From the NCBI GenBank assembly GCA_013792075.1, contig VMSR01000105.1, positions 1-64,000 of the forward strand: DNA of 64,000 nucleotides, read 5' to 3'. Below the pieces are notes generated by a model. It did not search any database and had not been told where the DNA came from. It saw only the letters and a list, made by a program, of their open reading frames with translations. The position numbers and the translations under genes are program-made. The stretch is from Desulfobacula sp. (GTDB taxonomy: Bacteria; Desulfobacterota; Desulfobacteria; Desulfobacterales; Desulfobacteraceae). Positions 25,538-34,681 of this stretch are shown piece by piece (the first letter of the stretch is position 1; every line of letters begins with the position of its first letter).

Positions 25538-25686
25538 TATCTATCCTTTCCTTTGTCAATCCGGAGCATTCAAAAAAATTAGCCGCTTTCAGAAGACTGC
25601 CTGTTTCAAAACGGGTATGGACATTGAAAAATATCTCAGGTAATAGTGTTCAAGGAACCTAAGAAATATTTTTTAAGGGCCGCATC

Positions 25687-26205
25687 ATGAGCATACGAAC
25701 CGCATCACCGGCAGATGCCCCCAGATTGGCAAAGATCATCCGTACCGCCAATAAGGCAATCGCCCGAAAATTGGGTCTGAATCAGGAGAATACGCCCAAG
25801 CACCCCTCTTTTTGCACACAAGACTGGATTGTGGCTGATTTTGAAAGGGGGGAACGCTATTTTGTGTGTGAAACAGACGGAGAGCTGGTGGGGTGTGTGG
25901 CCTATGAGAGCCCTGAAAAGGGTCTTGCCTTTCTCAACCGGCTGGCAGTGTTGCCCGATTTCCAGGGCCGGGGCATCGGGAAAAGACTGGTTTTCCATCT
26001 CATCACATATGCCAGGGCTGAGAAGAAACAGATTATCAGCATCGGTATCATTGCTGCAAACCATGCTTTGCGAAACTGGTATGAAATCCTGGGGTTTGTA
26101 CCCCTTGAAACAAAAACCTTTGAACACCTGTCCTTTGATGTGCTGTTCATGCAGTATTCTCTTGTTGATTCAAAAAATCAAGGTCCAGCAGGTTTCGGTG
26201 AATAG
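25687..26205 (+). CDS. GNAT family N-acetyltransferase
   Basis: The 172-residue protein is a single GNAT domain. The acetyl-CoA binding loop is NRLAVLPDFQGRGIGKRLV near residue 88, followed by AANHALRNWYEILGF typical of the C-terminal strand-helix. The N-terminal IRTASPADAPRLAKIIR is standard for the fold. The substrate is unknown. It is followed 10 bases later by the dehydrogenase gene and probably shares its transcript. Confidence 0.88.
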   Translation: MSIRTASPADAPRLAKIIRTANKAIARKLGLNQENTPKHPSFCTQDWIVADFERGERYFVCETDGELVGCVAYESPEKGLAFLNRLAVLPDFQGRGIGKRLVFHLITYARAEKKQIISIGIIAANHALRNWYEILGFVPLETKTFEHLSFDVLFMQYSLVDSKNQGPAGFGE

Positions 26206-26215
26206 GAAAATCGCC

Positions 26216-27223
26216 ATGGACACACCCAAACGCGTGCTGGTATCCCGGCAGTTTCCGGAAATCGGAATTGAATTATTGGCCCGGGCAGGGTTTGAATTGA
26301 CCCTGTGGCAAAAGGACAGGCCCATGTATCCGTCGGAACTTGCGGATCTTTCTATGAATCACCATGCCCTGTTGTGCACCTTAAGTGATATGATCACCAA
26401 ACCGTTTCTTCAACAATGCAGTCATCTTGAAATTATTTCCCAGTTTGCCGTGGGCTATGACAATATAGACGTGGATGAAGCCACCCGTCTGGGTATCCCC
26501 ATAGGATTTACACCGGATATCATGAGCGAGGCAACCGCAGATATCGCCTTCGGCCTCATGATTGCCACGGCAAGGAAGATGTTTTTTCTCCACAAAACCA
26601 TTCTTGCCGGAGAATGGGGATATTTTAAACCCAGGGGAAATCTTGGCATGGAGCTTAGGGGAAAAACCCTTGGGGTTTTCGGCCTGGGACGGATCGGCAT
26701 GAAGATGGCAAAACGCTGTAAAGATGCCTATGGCATGGAGATTATTTATCATAACCGACACCCCAACCCAAGGGCAGAAAAAGAATTGAACGCGGCCTGG
26801 GTCAGTTTTGACACGCTTTTGGCCCAAAGCGATGTCCTGTCGGTCCATTGCGTGTTGAGCGCCCAAACCCGGGGCGTTTTCAACTGGGACGTCTTTAAGC
26901 AAATGAAACCCACGGCTATTTTTATCAATACAGCCCGGGGTCCCATTCACAACGAGCCTGACCTGATTGAGGCACTTTGTTCAAAAAAAATATGGGGGGC
27001 CGGTCTGGACGTGACAGATCCTGAGCCCATGGCAAAGGACAATCCCCTTTTGTCCATGGAAACCGTGTGCGTACTTCCCCATGTAGGCTCCGGCACCCTG
27101 GAGGCCAGAAACGGAATGTCCCGTCTGGCAGCAGAGAATATCATTGAATTCTATCAAACCGGGACCCTGCCCCATGTGGTGAATCCCATGGCCCTTGGGA
27201 GAAAAAAAAATGAACTTCCATGA
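26216..27223 (+). CDS. D-2-hydroxyacid dehydrogenase (glyoxylate/hydroxypyruvate reductase type)
   Basis: NAD(P)-dependent reductase of 2-oxo acids, 335 residues. The nucleotide-binding GLGRIGMKMA sits mid-protein, flanked by the catalytic Arg in the NTARGPI region, the Glu in the VTDPEPM segment, and His in LPHVGSGT. The FAVGYDNIDVDEATRLGIP motif is shared with GyaR/GhrB-type enzymes. The start is ATG 26216 (AGGAAAA upstream); the open frame reaching back to 25829 is a shadow of the GNAT gene. Physiological substrate uncertain. Confidence 0.9.
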   Translation: MDTPKRVLVSRQFPEIGIELLARAGFELTLWQKDRPMYPSELADLSMNHHALLCTLSDMITKPFLQQCSHLEIISQFAVGYDNIDVDEATRLGIPIGFTPDIMSEATADIAFGLMIATARKMFFLHKTILAGEWGYFKPRGNLGMELRGKTLGVFGLGRIGMKMAKRCKDAYGMEIIYHNRHPNPRAEKELNAAWVSFDTLLAQSDVLSVHCVLSAQTRGVFNWDVFKQMKPTAIFINTARGPIHNEPDLIEALCSKKIWGAGLDVTDPEPMAKDNPLLSMETVCVLPHVGSGTLEARNGMSRLAAENIIEFYQTGTLPHVVNPMALGRKKNELP

Positions 27224-27407
27224 AATTATTTTGCATTCCATGGTTTTTTGATGTAGCGTAATAGAAGGTCGCCGTCTCTACTTAAGATCCAACAGGTCCG
27301 TGCCCGCAAAAATAGTTACAGGTTCATATCAAAGAGAGAGATTACAGGAGCTCTTATCGTATAATGTGGACACATCCATCTTCTCGTCAAAAGGGGAACC
27401 CCTTGCA

Positions 27408-30400
27408 ATGAAATCTATGGTTTACATATATCGCTATTGCCTGGCGCTCCTTTTGATCTGCTGCCTGATACCGGTAAGGACCGCCCATCCAGAAAATCTT
27501 CGCCTTAAAGTGGGAATTTACAACAATCCCCCCCTTGTTTTCCTGGATGAAAAAGGTATTCCCCGGGGAGTGTATGTCGACACCCTCAACGCCATTGCGA
27601 AAAAGGAACACTGGACCCTGGACTATGTGTTCGGCAAATGGGGAGGGCTTCTGGACAAGGTCAAGGCCGGCGATATTGATCTGATGACAGGTATTGCCTA
27701 TTCCCCTGATCGTGCCTCCTGGCTTGATTTTAACCAGGAAGCGTTTGCAGAGCGGTGGGGAGTGATCTATGCAAAGTCAGGTGCCTCCATCCGCGCCATG
27801 GCAGACCTTGCGGAAAAACGTATCGCCCTGTCCAGCCAAGACATCCATGGCGGTTTTTTTAAACAGGCCAAAGATGCCATGGGTCTTGAAATGACATTGG
27901 TGGAGGTGGATGGATACGAAGCGGTTTTTGAGGCAATAAAAAATGACACGGCAGACGCGGGGTTGGTTAGCAATGGATACGGCAACAGCAATGCCGAACG
28001 ATATGGTTTGGCGTCAACCGCCTTAAGCTTCAGGCCCACCCACCTGGTAGCAGCCTTTCCCAAGGGCCGGCATTCCCTGGTTGCCGAAATCCTTGACCGG
28101 AACCTGAAACAATGGAAGAAAGAACCCGGGTCAGCCTATCTTAGCTCCTGCCGGCGCTGGTTGGGTGCCGGTCGCGGGCAGGACCGTTTCGTGTCCCTGA
28201 CCCCCGAACAGCGGACCTGGCTGTCCGGGCACAAGACGATACGGGTGGCTTTTGACGGCTATTTTCCGCCCTACAGCTACCTGGACAGCCAGGGACAGAT
28301 CAAGGGCCTGGCCGTGGATCTTTTGGAAAGTCTTGCCGACCGGCTCGGGATCCGCCTGGAAATTTATCCGGTCCATGTCTGGCAGGCGTTGTTCCAGGCA
28401 GCCACCCAATTGGAAGTGGACGTTGTGGCCACCATGGTTCACAGACCCGAGCGGGAAAAATGGTTTGCTTTTACCCGGCCCTATATCTCCAAGTCGCTGG
28501 TGATCATGACCCGGGCAGACGACACTGCCATCCGGGAGCGGGAAGATATTGCCGGCAAACGGGTGGCACTGGTGACGGGCTACCAGTATGTGCCCAGCAT
28601 TATTAAAGATTTTCCCACCCTGAAACCCGCCTATGTCGACACCATGCTCCAAGGGCTGAACGCCGTGGCCACGCACAATGCCGATGCGGCCATCACCTTT
28701 TTCAGTGCCGGCCGCCATCTTCAGGTTCAATACGGAATTTCCAACCTGAAGTTTTCCGCTATCTATGACCAGAACAGTTCCCAGGAAAGCATGGCCGTGC
28801 GAAAGGACTGGCCTGAGCTTGCCGCCATACTGGACAAAGCCCTTGTTTCCCTGGGGGAGAGCGAATTGCAAACCCTTCGCCAGAAATGGAACTCAGACGA
28901 GATCCTTATTTCCGGGTTGCAGACAGACATTCTGTCTGCCGTGGGAAAAAAATGGCTCATCTCTCTGGCAGGATTGCTGGGGATGTCTCTGCTGGCCTTC
29001 ACCATTGTCCTCTTCTGGAACCGGACCCTCCGCTGGAAGGTAAAAACAAAGACCCGGACATTGGAAAACGAATTGGCAAACCGCATCAAGGCGGAAGGTG
29101 ATATTTTACGGGGAAAAAAAGAATGGGAAACCACATTTAACGCCATGTCGGATTGGGTATGCCTCATTGATTCAGAAAAACGGATTCTGCGCAGCAACGG
29201 GGCCGGTAAAAATCTTTTGGGGATTTCAACAAAGGAAATGGTCGGACAAAACTGCTGTGACCTTATCCACGGTGCCGGTTCATCAAATGTGAATTGTCCG
29301 GTGGACAGAATGTATGAATCATGCCAGCGCGAGACCTGTGAATATTATGATGCCGATTTAAAAAAATGGTTGGACATAACGGCAGAACCTGTTTTTGACG
29401 ACAAGGAAAATATCAGCCATGCGATCCATATCGTTAAGGACATCAGTGAGCGGAAGGAATTGGAAGTTCAGTTGATACAGGCCCAGAAGATGGAGGCCAT
29501 CGGTACCCTGGCCGGCGGTATCGCCCATGATTTTAACAATATCCTTGCCATTATTATCGGCAATGCGGAATTGGCCGTCACAGAGATTCCGGACGCCAAT
29601 CCGGCCAGGGAAAATCTGGAAGAGATTCAAACCGCTTCCTTGAGGGCGCGGGATGTGGTGCAGCAGATATTGAGTTTTTCCCGTAAGGCCGTCACCAATC
29701 TGCAAAAGATCAGTATAATTCCTATCCTGGAAGAAACGCTCAAGATGCTGCGATCATCCCTTCCGGCCGATGTCGAAATTAAACAGACGATTTCATGTGA
29801 ACATCAAACCATAATGGCCAATCCGACCCAGATAAGCCAGGTGCTCATGAATCTTTGCACCAATGCTGCCCATGCCATGCAAAATGACGGGGGCATTCTG
29901 GAAGTGAGCCTCGGGAATGTTGAAATCAAAGCTCAGACTCCAGAATCAGACCTTGTGCCCGGGCTTTATGTGAAATTGATGGTAAGGGATACCGGTTATG
30001 GCATTCATCCTGAAAATCTTGCTTGCATTTTTGATCCCTATTTTACGACCAAGGGACCGGGGGAAGGGACCGGGTTGGGCCTGTCCGTTGTTCAGGGGAT
30101 CGTTAAGATTCACCATGGGGCCGTCACGGTGAAAACCCGGCCCGGTGAAGGGACTGTTTTTGAAGTGCTGCTGCCGGTATACCAAGGCGAGTCGGAACCT
30201 GAAATAAAGGAATCGGCGTCCTTCCCTTCAGGCCATGAACAAATCCTTTTCATTGACGATGAAACGGCCATTTTGAAATTTGTGAAACAACGACTGGAAA
30301 TGCAGGGATATCAGGTAGAAACAAAGCAGAACCCTGTTGCTGCGTTAGAATCATTTTTATCCAACCCGGACCGGTTCAGTCTCATCATCACGGATATGAC

Positions 30401-30644
30401 CATGCCGAAGATGACGGGTCTGACGCTGGCAAAGCAGATTTTGAATGTTCGCCCCAACATGCCCATTATCGTTTGCAGCGGTTATAGCAGCAGAATGAAT
30501 GATGAAAAAGCCAAGGCCCTTGGTATCCGTAAATATATTCTAAAGCCCCTGGTCATGTCCGATTTTCTGGTTGCCGTTCGAAACGTGTTGGATGAGGCCA
30601 AAAATCAGATCCAGGATGGCATATTCCCTAAAAAAGAAGAGTGA
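27408..30644 (+). CDS. Hybrid histidine kinase with two periplasmic solute-binding domains
   Basis: The 1078-residue receptor kinase begins with a signal peptide (YCLALLLICCLIPVRTA), then two tandem family-3 solute-binding domains (first LKVGIYNNPPLVFLDEKGIP, second IRVAFDGYFPPYSYLDSQ), a membrane segment (LAGLLGMSLLAFTIVLFW), a PAS domain, a kinase core (GGIAHDFNNILAIIIG, N box NLCTNAAHAM, GTGLGLSVVQGIV), and a receiver with LIITDMTMPKMTG. This BvgS/EvgS-like build fits direct sensing of a small ligand such as an amino acid. ATG 27408 is chosen because it gives a proper signal peptide. No response regulator gene is adjacent. Confidence 0.9.
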   Translation: MKSMVYIYRYCLALLLICCLIPVRTAHPENLRLKVGIYNNPPLVFLDEKGIPRGVYVDTLNAIAKKEHWTLDYVFGKWGGLLDKVKAGDIDLMTGIAYSPDRASWLDFNQEAFAERWGVIYAKSGASIRAMADLAEKRIALSSQDIHGGFFKQAKDAMGLEMTLVEVDGYEAVFEAIKNDTADAGLVSNGYGNSNAERYGLASTALSFRPTHLVAAFPKGRHSLVAEILDRNLKQWKKEPGSAYLSSCRRWLGAGRGQDRFVSLTPEQRTWLSGHKTIRVAFDGYFPPYSYLDSQGQIKGLAVDLLESLADRLGIRLEIYPVHVWQALFQAATQLEVDVVATMVHRPEREKWFAFTRPYISKSLVIMTRADDTAIREREDIAGKRVALVTGYQYVPSIIKDFPTLKPAYVDTMLQGLNAVATHNADAAITFFSAGRHLQVQYGISNLKFSAIYDQNSSQESMAVRKDWPELAAILDKALVSLGESELQTLRQKWNSDEILISGLQTDILSAVGKKWLISLAGLLGMSLLAFTIVLFWNRTLRWKVKTKTRTLENELANRIKAEGDILRGKKEWETTFNAMSDWVCLIDSEKRILRSNGAGKNLLGISTKEMVGQNCCDLIHGAGSSNVNCPVDRMYESCQRETCEYYDADLKKWLDITAEPVFDDKENISHAIHIVKDISERKELEVQLIQAQKMEAIGTLAGGIAHDFNNILAIIIGNAELAVTEIPDANPARENLEEIQTASLRARDVVQQILSFSRKAVTNLQKISIIPILEETLKMLRSSLPADVEIKQTISCEHQTIMANPTQISQVLMNLCTNAAHAMQNDGGILEVSLGNVEIKAQTPESDLVPGLYVKLMVRDTGYGIHPENLACIFDPYFTTKGPGEGTGLGLSVVQGIVKIHHGAVTVKTRPGEGTVFEVLLPVYQGESEPEIKESASFPSGHEQILFIDDETAILKFVKQRLEMQGYQVETKQNPVAALESFLSNPDRFSLIITDMTMPKMTGLTLAKQILNVRPNMPIIVCSGYSSRMNDEKAKALGIRKYILKPLVMSDFLVAVRNVLDEAKNQIQDGIFPKKEE

Positions 30645-30703
30645 ACGCATAAGGCAATTGCTGCCGGGTAAGAAAAATCAGATTATTTCCCCGGTTAGCG
30701 TCT

Positions 30704-31696
30704 TTACCCAACAACACCGCTTTTAAGGCATGGCTGGGCCATGGCCTCTTGCAGCTCATGGCCGGAGGCGTTTGCCCCGCTCATCTGGAGGACAACTTTT
30801 TTGCCATGCAAACGGTCTGAAATTTTCAGTGCTGCCCGCAAACATGCGCCACCTGCCCCTTCGGTAAGATTTCTGGTATGATGTGCGCTAAGGGCTATTC
30901 CCTGGTATAGTTCTTCTTCGGTAAGCAGCACAAAATCGGCAAGCCCATCTTTATACAAGGAGAAGGGCACCTCATAGGCGGTTCCGGTTGCCACCCCGCC
31001 GGCAAAACTTGTATTTGGCGCAGAAACTATTTTTTTCCGGGTCCAGGAAAGGTAGGCGGCGTTGGAGACTTCAGCCTGTACGCCAATGATTTCAATTTTA
31101 GGGCTGATCTGCTTGAGCACGGTTATGGCAGCCGCGGCTTCGCTGCCGGCACCAATGGGAATGATCATGGTGTCCATATCCGGAACCATTTCAAGAATTT
31201 CAAAAAATTCTGTGGCAACACCGTTTATAATGTGGGCTTCGTTTGCAGGGTGAACAAAATAAAGACCGCGCTCTTCCACAAGCTGGGCAGTTTTTCTGCC
31301 GGCCGCTTCAAAATCCTTTCCAGATTCAATCAGCTCTGCGCCTGCATCTTTTATGCTCTGAATTTTAATCGGGTTTGATTTTTCCGGGACCACCACAACG
31401 GCTGTCAACCCGAACATTTTAGCACTGGTCGCAACAGAAGTCCCGTGATTGCCCGTTGAATACGTAATGACCCCTTTTATGCCCATTTTTCTGAGATGGT
31501 GCATGAGATTGATGCCCCCCCGTATTTTAAATGTACCGGTGGGATTGTGGTTTTCATGTTTAACAAAAACCTGGGCACCCATAAGGCGGTCCAGACTCGG
31601 GTATTGTCGCAGGGGTGTGGGCGCAAGAAATTTTTTTAATATTTCTCTGGCGCCAAGGGCGTTAGATAAGGATATCTGCCCATGGGCTTTGTTCAT
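30704..31696 (-). CDS. Threonine/serine dehydratase-like PLP enzyme
   Basis: Fold-type II PLP enzyme of 330 residues, probably a threonine or serine deaminase. The Schiff-base Lys is in NPTGTFKIRGG, the Asn/Ser loop in TYSTGNHGTSVA, and the phosphate-binding glycine loop in PIGAGSEAAAA. It lacks the C-terminal ACT regulatory domain of IlvA, so it resembles the catabolic TdcB class. The start is ATG 31696, which has AAGGAG six bases upstream; an upstream in-frame ATG (31738) does not. Confidence 0.85.
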   Translation of the reverse strand: MNKAHGQISLSNALGAREILKKFLAPTPLRQYPSLDRLMGAQVFVKHENHNPTGTFKIRGGINLMHHLRKMGIKGVITYSTGNHGTSVATSAKMFGLTAVVVVPEKSNPIKIQSIKDAGAELIESGKDFEAAGRKTAQLVEERGLYFVHPANEAHIINGVATEFFEILEMVPDMDTMIIPIGAGSEAAAAITVLKQISPKIEIIGVQAEVSNAAYLSWTRKKIVSAPNTSFAGGVATGTAYEVPFSLYKDGLADFVLLTEEELYQGIALSAHHTRNLTEGAGGACLRAALKISDRLHGKKVVLQMSGANASGHELQEAMAQPCLKSGVVG

Positions 31697-32007
31697 TTTT
31701 TTCTCCTTTTTGTCGGTTGCCTGAATATCGTGTTTCACGTCACAACATACGTCAGTTCCATTTGAGATAACAGGTACACCTATTCAAAAAAATAATGATA
31801 ACAGATACACAATTCCAAGGGCATGGGAGACAAATTTTTATCTTTGCCCAGGCAGACGAAATCGTGTTTGAAACATGCATTTTGGGGGGGATTGTAAGTA
31901 TTATTGGCGTTCAAAGCGGCTTAACAGAAGGGGAACCCGGATGGTTCCCCTTCTGTTAGCGCGGGAGGCTCAGGTCCCAGAAATCAAGTGCAACACCCAA
32001 AAAGGAC
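31697..32007. other. Intergenic stretch with one strong hairpin
   Basis: About 310 bases without a gene. The only clear structure is the 16-bp perfect hairpin at 31922-31958. The rest is AT-rich sequence that may hold the promoter for the dehydratase-like gene; I could not choose a convincing one. Confidence 0.5.
31922..31958 (-). terminator. Perfect 16-bp hairpin downstream of the Hsp20 operon
   Basis: TAACAGAAGGGGAACC and its exact complement flank the loop CGGAT. It lies 50 bases past the end of the Hsp20 gene at 32008. No T-run follows on either strand, so it could act as a terminator or as a 3' stabilising stem. Confidence 0.6.
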
Positions 32008-32394
32008 TTAAGCTGTTTTGATCTCTATCTGTCTGGGTTTGGCTGCTTCAGATTTTGGCAGGCGAAGCTTTAGAACGCCATCCATAAGTTCTGCCTCAAC
32101 CCGTTCAACATCAATGGTCTGGGGCACGGAAAAGCTTCTGATAAATTCAACATTGCCAAATTCTTCCCACTTCGGATCTCCCTTGTTCTCAAGGGTTCTC
32201 ACACCGGATAACGACAGGGTGCCGTTATCAACGTTCACTGAAACAGCCTCTTTTACAACGCCCGGCATATCTGCATGGAGGATGATTTCATCCTCATTTT
32301 CGTATATATCAACTGCCGGAATGGCTGTTTTTAAATTGCCTGTTCTTTTAATGCCGTTCTCTTCGGTTTTGGCAATCTCGTTTCTTTGGTTCAT
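32008..32394 (-). CDS. Hsp20/alpha-crystallin family small heat shock protein
   Basis: Holdase chaperone of 128 residues. The alpha-crystallin domain runs from about 27 (PAVDIYENEDEIILHADMPG) to the A-X-X-X-n-GVL motif (ELMDGVLKLRLPKSE). A short charged tail follows. It lies 35 bases after a second Hsp20 gene on the same strand, with AGGAGG before its ATG. The two are only moderately similar. Confidence 0.92.
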   Translation of the reverse strand: MNQRNEIAKTEENGIKRTGNLKTAIPAVDIYENEDEIILHADMPGVVKEAVSVNVDNGTLSLSGVRTLENKGDPKWEEFGNVEFIRSFSVPQTIDVERVEAELMDGVLKLRLPKSEAAKPRQIEIKTA

Positions 32395-32429
32395 GGCATA
32401 CCTCCTGATAGTATTTTTTTAAAATTCAC

Positions 32430-32876
32430 TTAACCAATGGCGATCTGTTTGGGTTTGGCCACTTCTGATTTGGGAAGTTTCAGATACAAAATACCATCTC
32501 TCAAGGCCGCCTCTACTTTTTCAGCATCAATGCCATCGGGAAGTGTAAAATTTCTTGAGAAAGAACGTGTGCCCCGTTCAGACCGGTGAACCTTATACCC
32601 TTCAGGCGCATCAATTGTCCGGGATCCCATGATTTCAAGGTAATTGCCCTGAATGTTTACCTTCAGATCTTCTTTTGCAATTCCAGGAACTTCAACTCTG
32701 ATTTCAAAGGCATCTTTTTCTTCATAAAGAGTGGTCCTGGGACCGCCGGCTGTGAAACTTAATCCAGATCCGTAGTCAAAGGATTTGTCAAACCCATCAA
32801 GAAATCGATCCATTTTGTTTCGGAGCAGATCCATGGCTCCGAACACGTTGTCCATATCACCCATTCTGATAAACAT
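32430..32876 (-). CDS. Hsp20/alpha-crystallin family small heat shock protein
   Basis: Holdase chaperone of 148 residues. The alpha-crystallin domain begins near residue 48 (TTLYEEKDAFEIRVEVPGIA) and ends with ALRDGILYLKLPKSE. The N-terminal arm is about 45 residues and includes a Phe/Gly-rich stretch. AAAGGAGA precedes the ATG. It is first in a two-gene Hsp20 operon. I found no clean sigma-32 promoter upstream. Confidence 0.92.
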   Translation of the reverse strand: MFIRMGDMDNVFGAMDLLRNKMDRFLDGFDKSFDYGSGLSFTAGGPRTTLYEEKDAFEIRVEVPGIAKEDLKVNIQGNYLEIMGSRTIDAPEGYKVHRSERGTRSFSRNFTLPDGIDAEKVEAALRDGILYLKLPKSEVAKPKQIAIG

Positions 32877-33177
32877 AGTCCATCTCCTTTCTGTTCTGGT
32901 TTTTAATTCGGAACGGTTGCCACCCTATGGGATTGGGTCGGTATATCAATACCAGGAAGGCTTCAGTTACCGTTCTTCGCTCTTGAAATGGAAAATAAAC
33001 ATAAAAAGATTCATGTCAATATAATTTTCATTACTTAAAAAATATTTATCAATATGATAATGGGCCTGGATAAGGTTGTTCCTGAAAACTTATATGGAAG
33101 ACGAAACAAGAATCGATTTTTTCCGTGAATACTGATATGGACAAGGGCATTCGTATAACACTACAAGGAGATGCCCT
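32877..33177. other. Divergent intergenic region between Hsp20 and proline-racemase-like genes
   Basis: About 300 AT-rich bases. On the minus strand TTGACA (33019-33014) could be a -35 element for the Hsp20 operon, but no good -10 follows. On the plus strand AAGGAG lies seven bases before the GTG start at 33178. Nothing else stands out. Confidence 0.45.
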
Positions 33178-34209
33178 GTGCAGACATCAAAAATAATTCA
33201 TACGGTCAGTTGCCATGCAGAAGGGGAAGTCGGAGACGTCATTGTGGGCGGGGTGGCATCACCGCCGGGAAAGACCCTGTGGGAACAGTCCCGGTGGATT
33301 GCAAAGGATAAAACCCTTAGAAATTTCATGCTCAATGAACCCCGGGGCGGCGTTTTTCGCCATGTGAACCTTCTGGTGCCTGCCAAAAATCCCAGTGCCC
33401 AGATGGGGTGGATCATCATGGAACCCGAAGACACACCGCCCATGTCCGGCTCCAATAGTATCTGCGTGGCCACGGTGCTCCTTGAAACCGGTATCCTTCC
33501 CATGGTAGAGCCTGAAACCCGGTTGACCCTTGAGGCCCCGGGAGGGCTGATCCGGGCCGTTGCCCATTGCAAAAACGGCCATGTGGAACACATGACCATC
33601 CACAATGTCCCCTCCTTTGCCCACCGGCTTTCGGCTCCCCTGGAGGTAGCAGGGTTCGGAACCCTCATGGTGGATACCGCCTATGGGGGAGATTCTTTTG
33701 TGATTACGGATGCCAGGGCACTGGGGTTTGAGGTGAGGCCGGATGAAGCCCGGGACCTGGTGAAAGCCGGCATTAAAATCACCAAAGCCGCCAACCAGCA
33801 GCTGGGGTTTGTCCATCCGGAGAACCCGGACTGGAACCATATCTCCTTTTGCCAGATAGCAGCCCCATTAACCGAAGAAAACAAGGTTTTGGTCGGGAAA
33901 AATACCGTGACCATTCAGCCGGGCAAGCTGGACCGGTCTCCAACGGGTACCGGATGTTCTGCCCGGATGGCTGTCCTGGAACGAAGGGGAATACTCAAAC
34001 CCGGGGATCGGTATATCGGCGAATCTATCATTGGTTCACGGTTTCATTGCAAAATTGAAAAAAGAACCCGGGTGGGAAATCTGCCGGCCACTATTTCTTC
34101 AATAACCGGGCGGGCCTGGATCACCGGGACCCACCAGCACATGCTGGACCCGACAGATCCCTGGCCCCAAGGTTACAGGGTGGCAGACACCTGGCCTGTA
34201 ACAGATTGA
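33178..34209 (+). CDS. Proline racemase family protein lacking both catalytic cysteines
   Basis: Cytosolic protein of 343 residues with the diaminopimelate-epimerase-like fold of proline racemases. In racemases the catalytic cysteines lie in MCGH and SPCGTG. Here the matching places are MSGS (S90) and SPTGTG (T256), so neither Cys is present. Family members with Cys/Thr are trans-3-hydroxy-L-proline dehydratases, and Ser/Cys members are 4-hydroxyproline epimerases; a Ser/Thr pair does not predict racemisation. The start is GTG 33178 with AAGGAG upstream. No hydroxyproline genes are nearby, so the substrate is open. Confidence 0.88.
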   Translation: MQTSKIIHTVSCHAEGEVGDVIVGGVASPPGKTLWEQSRWIAKDKTLRNFMLNEPRGGVFRHVNLLVPAKNPSAQMGWIIMEPEDTPPMSGSNSICVATVLLETGILPMVEPETRLTLEAPGGLIRAVAHCKNGHVEHMTIHNVPSFAHRLSAPLEVAGFGTLMVDTAYGGDSFVITDARALGFEVRPDEARDLVKAGIKITKAANQQLGFVHPENPDWNHISFCQIAAPLTEENKVLVGKNTVTIQPGKLDRSPTGTGCSARMAVLERRGILKPGDRYIGESIIGSRFHCKIEKRTRVGNLPATISSITGRAWITGTHQHMLDPTDPWPQGYRVADTWPVTD

Positions 34210-34242
34210 TTTTTTTTGGGCTTAAAAAAAGGGGCTTCATCC

Positions 34243-34680
34243 CTAATTCAGATCTTCATTCTCTTTTTTGATAAAGGGGATTTTAACGACGGGAACGCCT
34301 TCCTTGGTGAGCACTTTTTCCTCTTCTTTGGTAGTGGTGCCCCGGATGTTACGGTGTTCTGTGGCGCCATAATGCATTCTCAGGGCCTCTTTTGTAAAGG
34401 AAGGCCCCACATCTTCATAGTTTTTTTCCACATATTCGGTTATTTTTTCCGTAAATTCGGCCAGCACTTCCTGGTTTGCCCGAAGGGATTGCTGGGCCTG
34501 GTTGGATGGGGCACAAGAAGTCCGGATACAGATCCGGGAAAGTTTTTGTTCGACTGAAGCGGTTTCACAGACCGGACATTGCAAAAGCCCCAGCGCCTGC
34601 TGGTTTTCAAGATCTTTTTTATCATCGAACCATCCTTCAAATGTGTGTCCGTTCAGACATTCAAGATCAAATACGATCAT
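34243..34680 (-). CDS. DUF1178 family protein
   Basis: Uncharacterised 145-residue protein. The N-terminal MIVFDLECLNGHTFEGWF and a CPVC pair (residues 35-38) suggest a small zinc-binding domain; the C-terminal half is helical and ends in a conserved-looking EGVPVVKIPF. No function is known for the family. It starts one base from the end of the phosphate transporter gene on the same strand and is probably co-transcribed. Confidence 0.85.
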   Translation of the reverse strand: MIVFDLECLNGHTFEGWFDDKKDLENQQALGLLQCPVCETASVEQKLSRICIRTSCAPSNQAQQSLRANQEVLAEFTEKITEYVEKNYEDVGPSFTKEALRMHYGATEHRNIRGTTTKEEEKVLTKEGVPVVKIPFIKKENEDLN

Positions 34681-34681
34681 A

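Noticed and set aside
25829-26215. Extension of the hydroxyacid dehydrogenase back through the GNAT gene
   Set aside because: It is the shadow frame of the GNAT gene; ATG 26216 has a ribosome binding site and gives the normal family length.
32877-33030. Heat-shock (sigma-32) promoter upstream of the Hsp20 operon
   Set aside because: I searched for CTTGAAA and CCCCAT boxes at suitable spacing on the minus strand and found no convincing pair.
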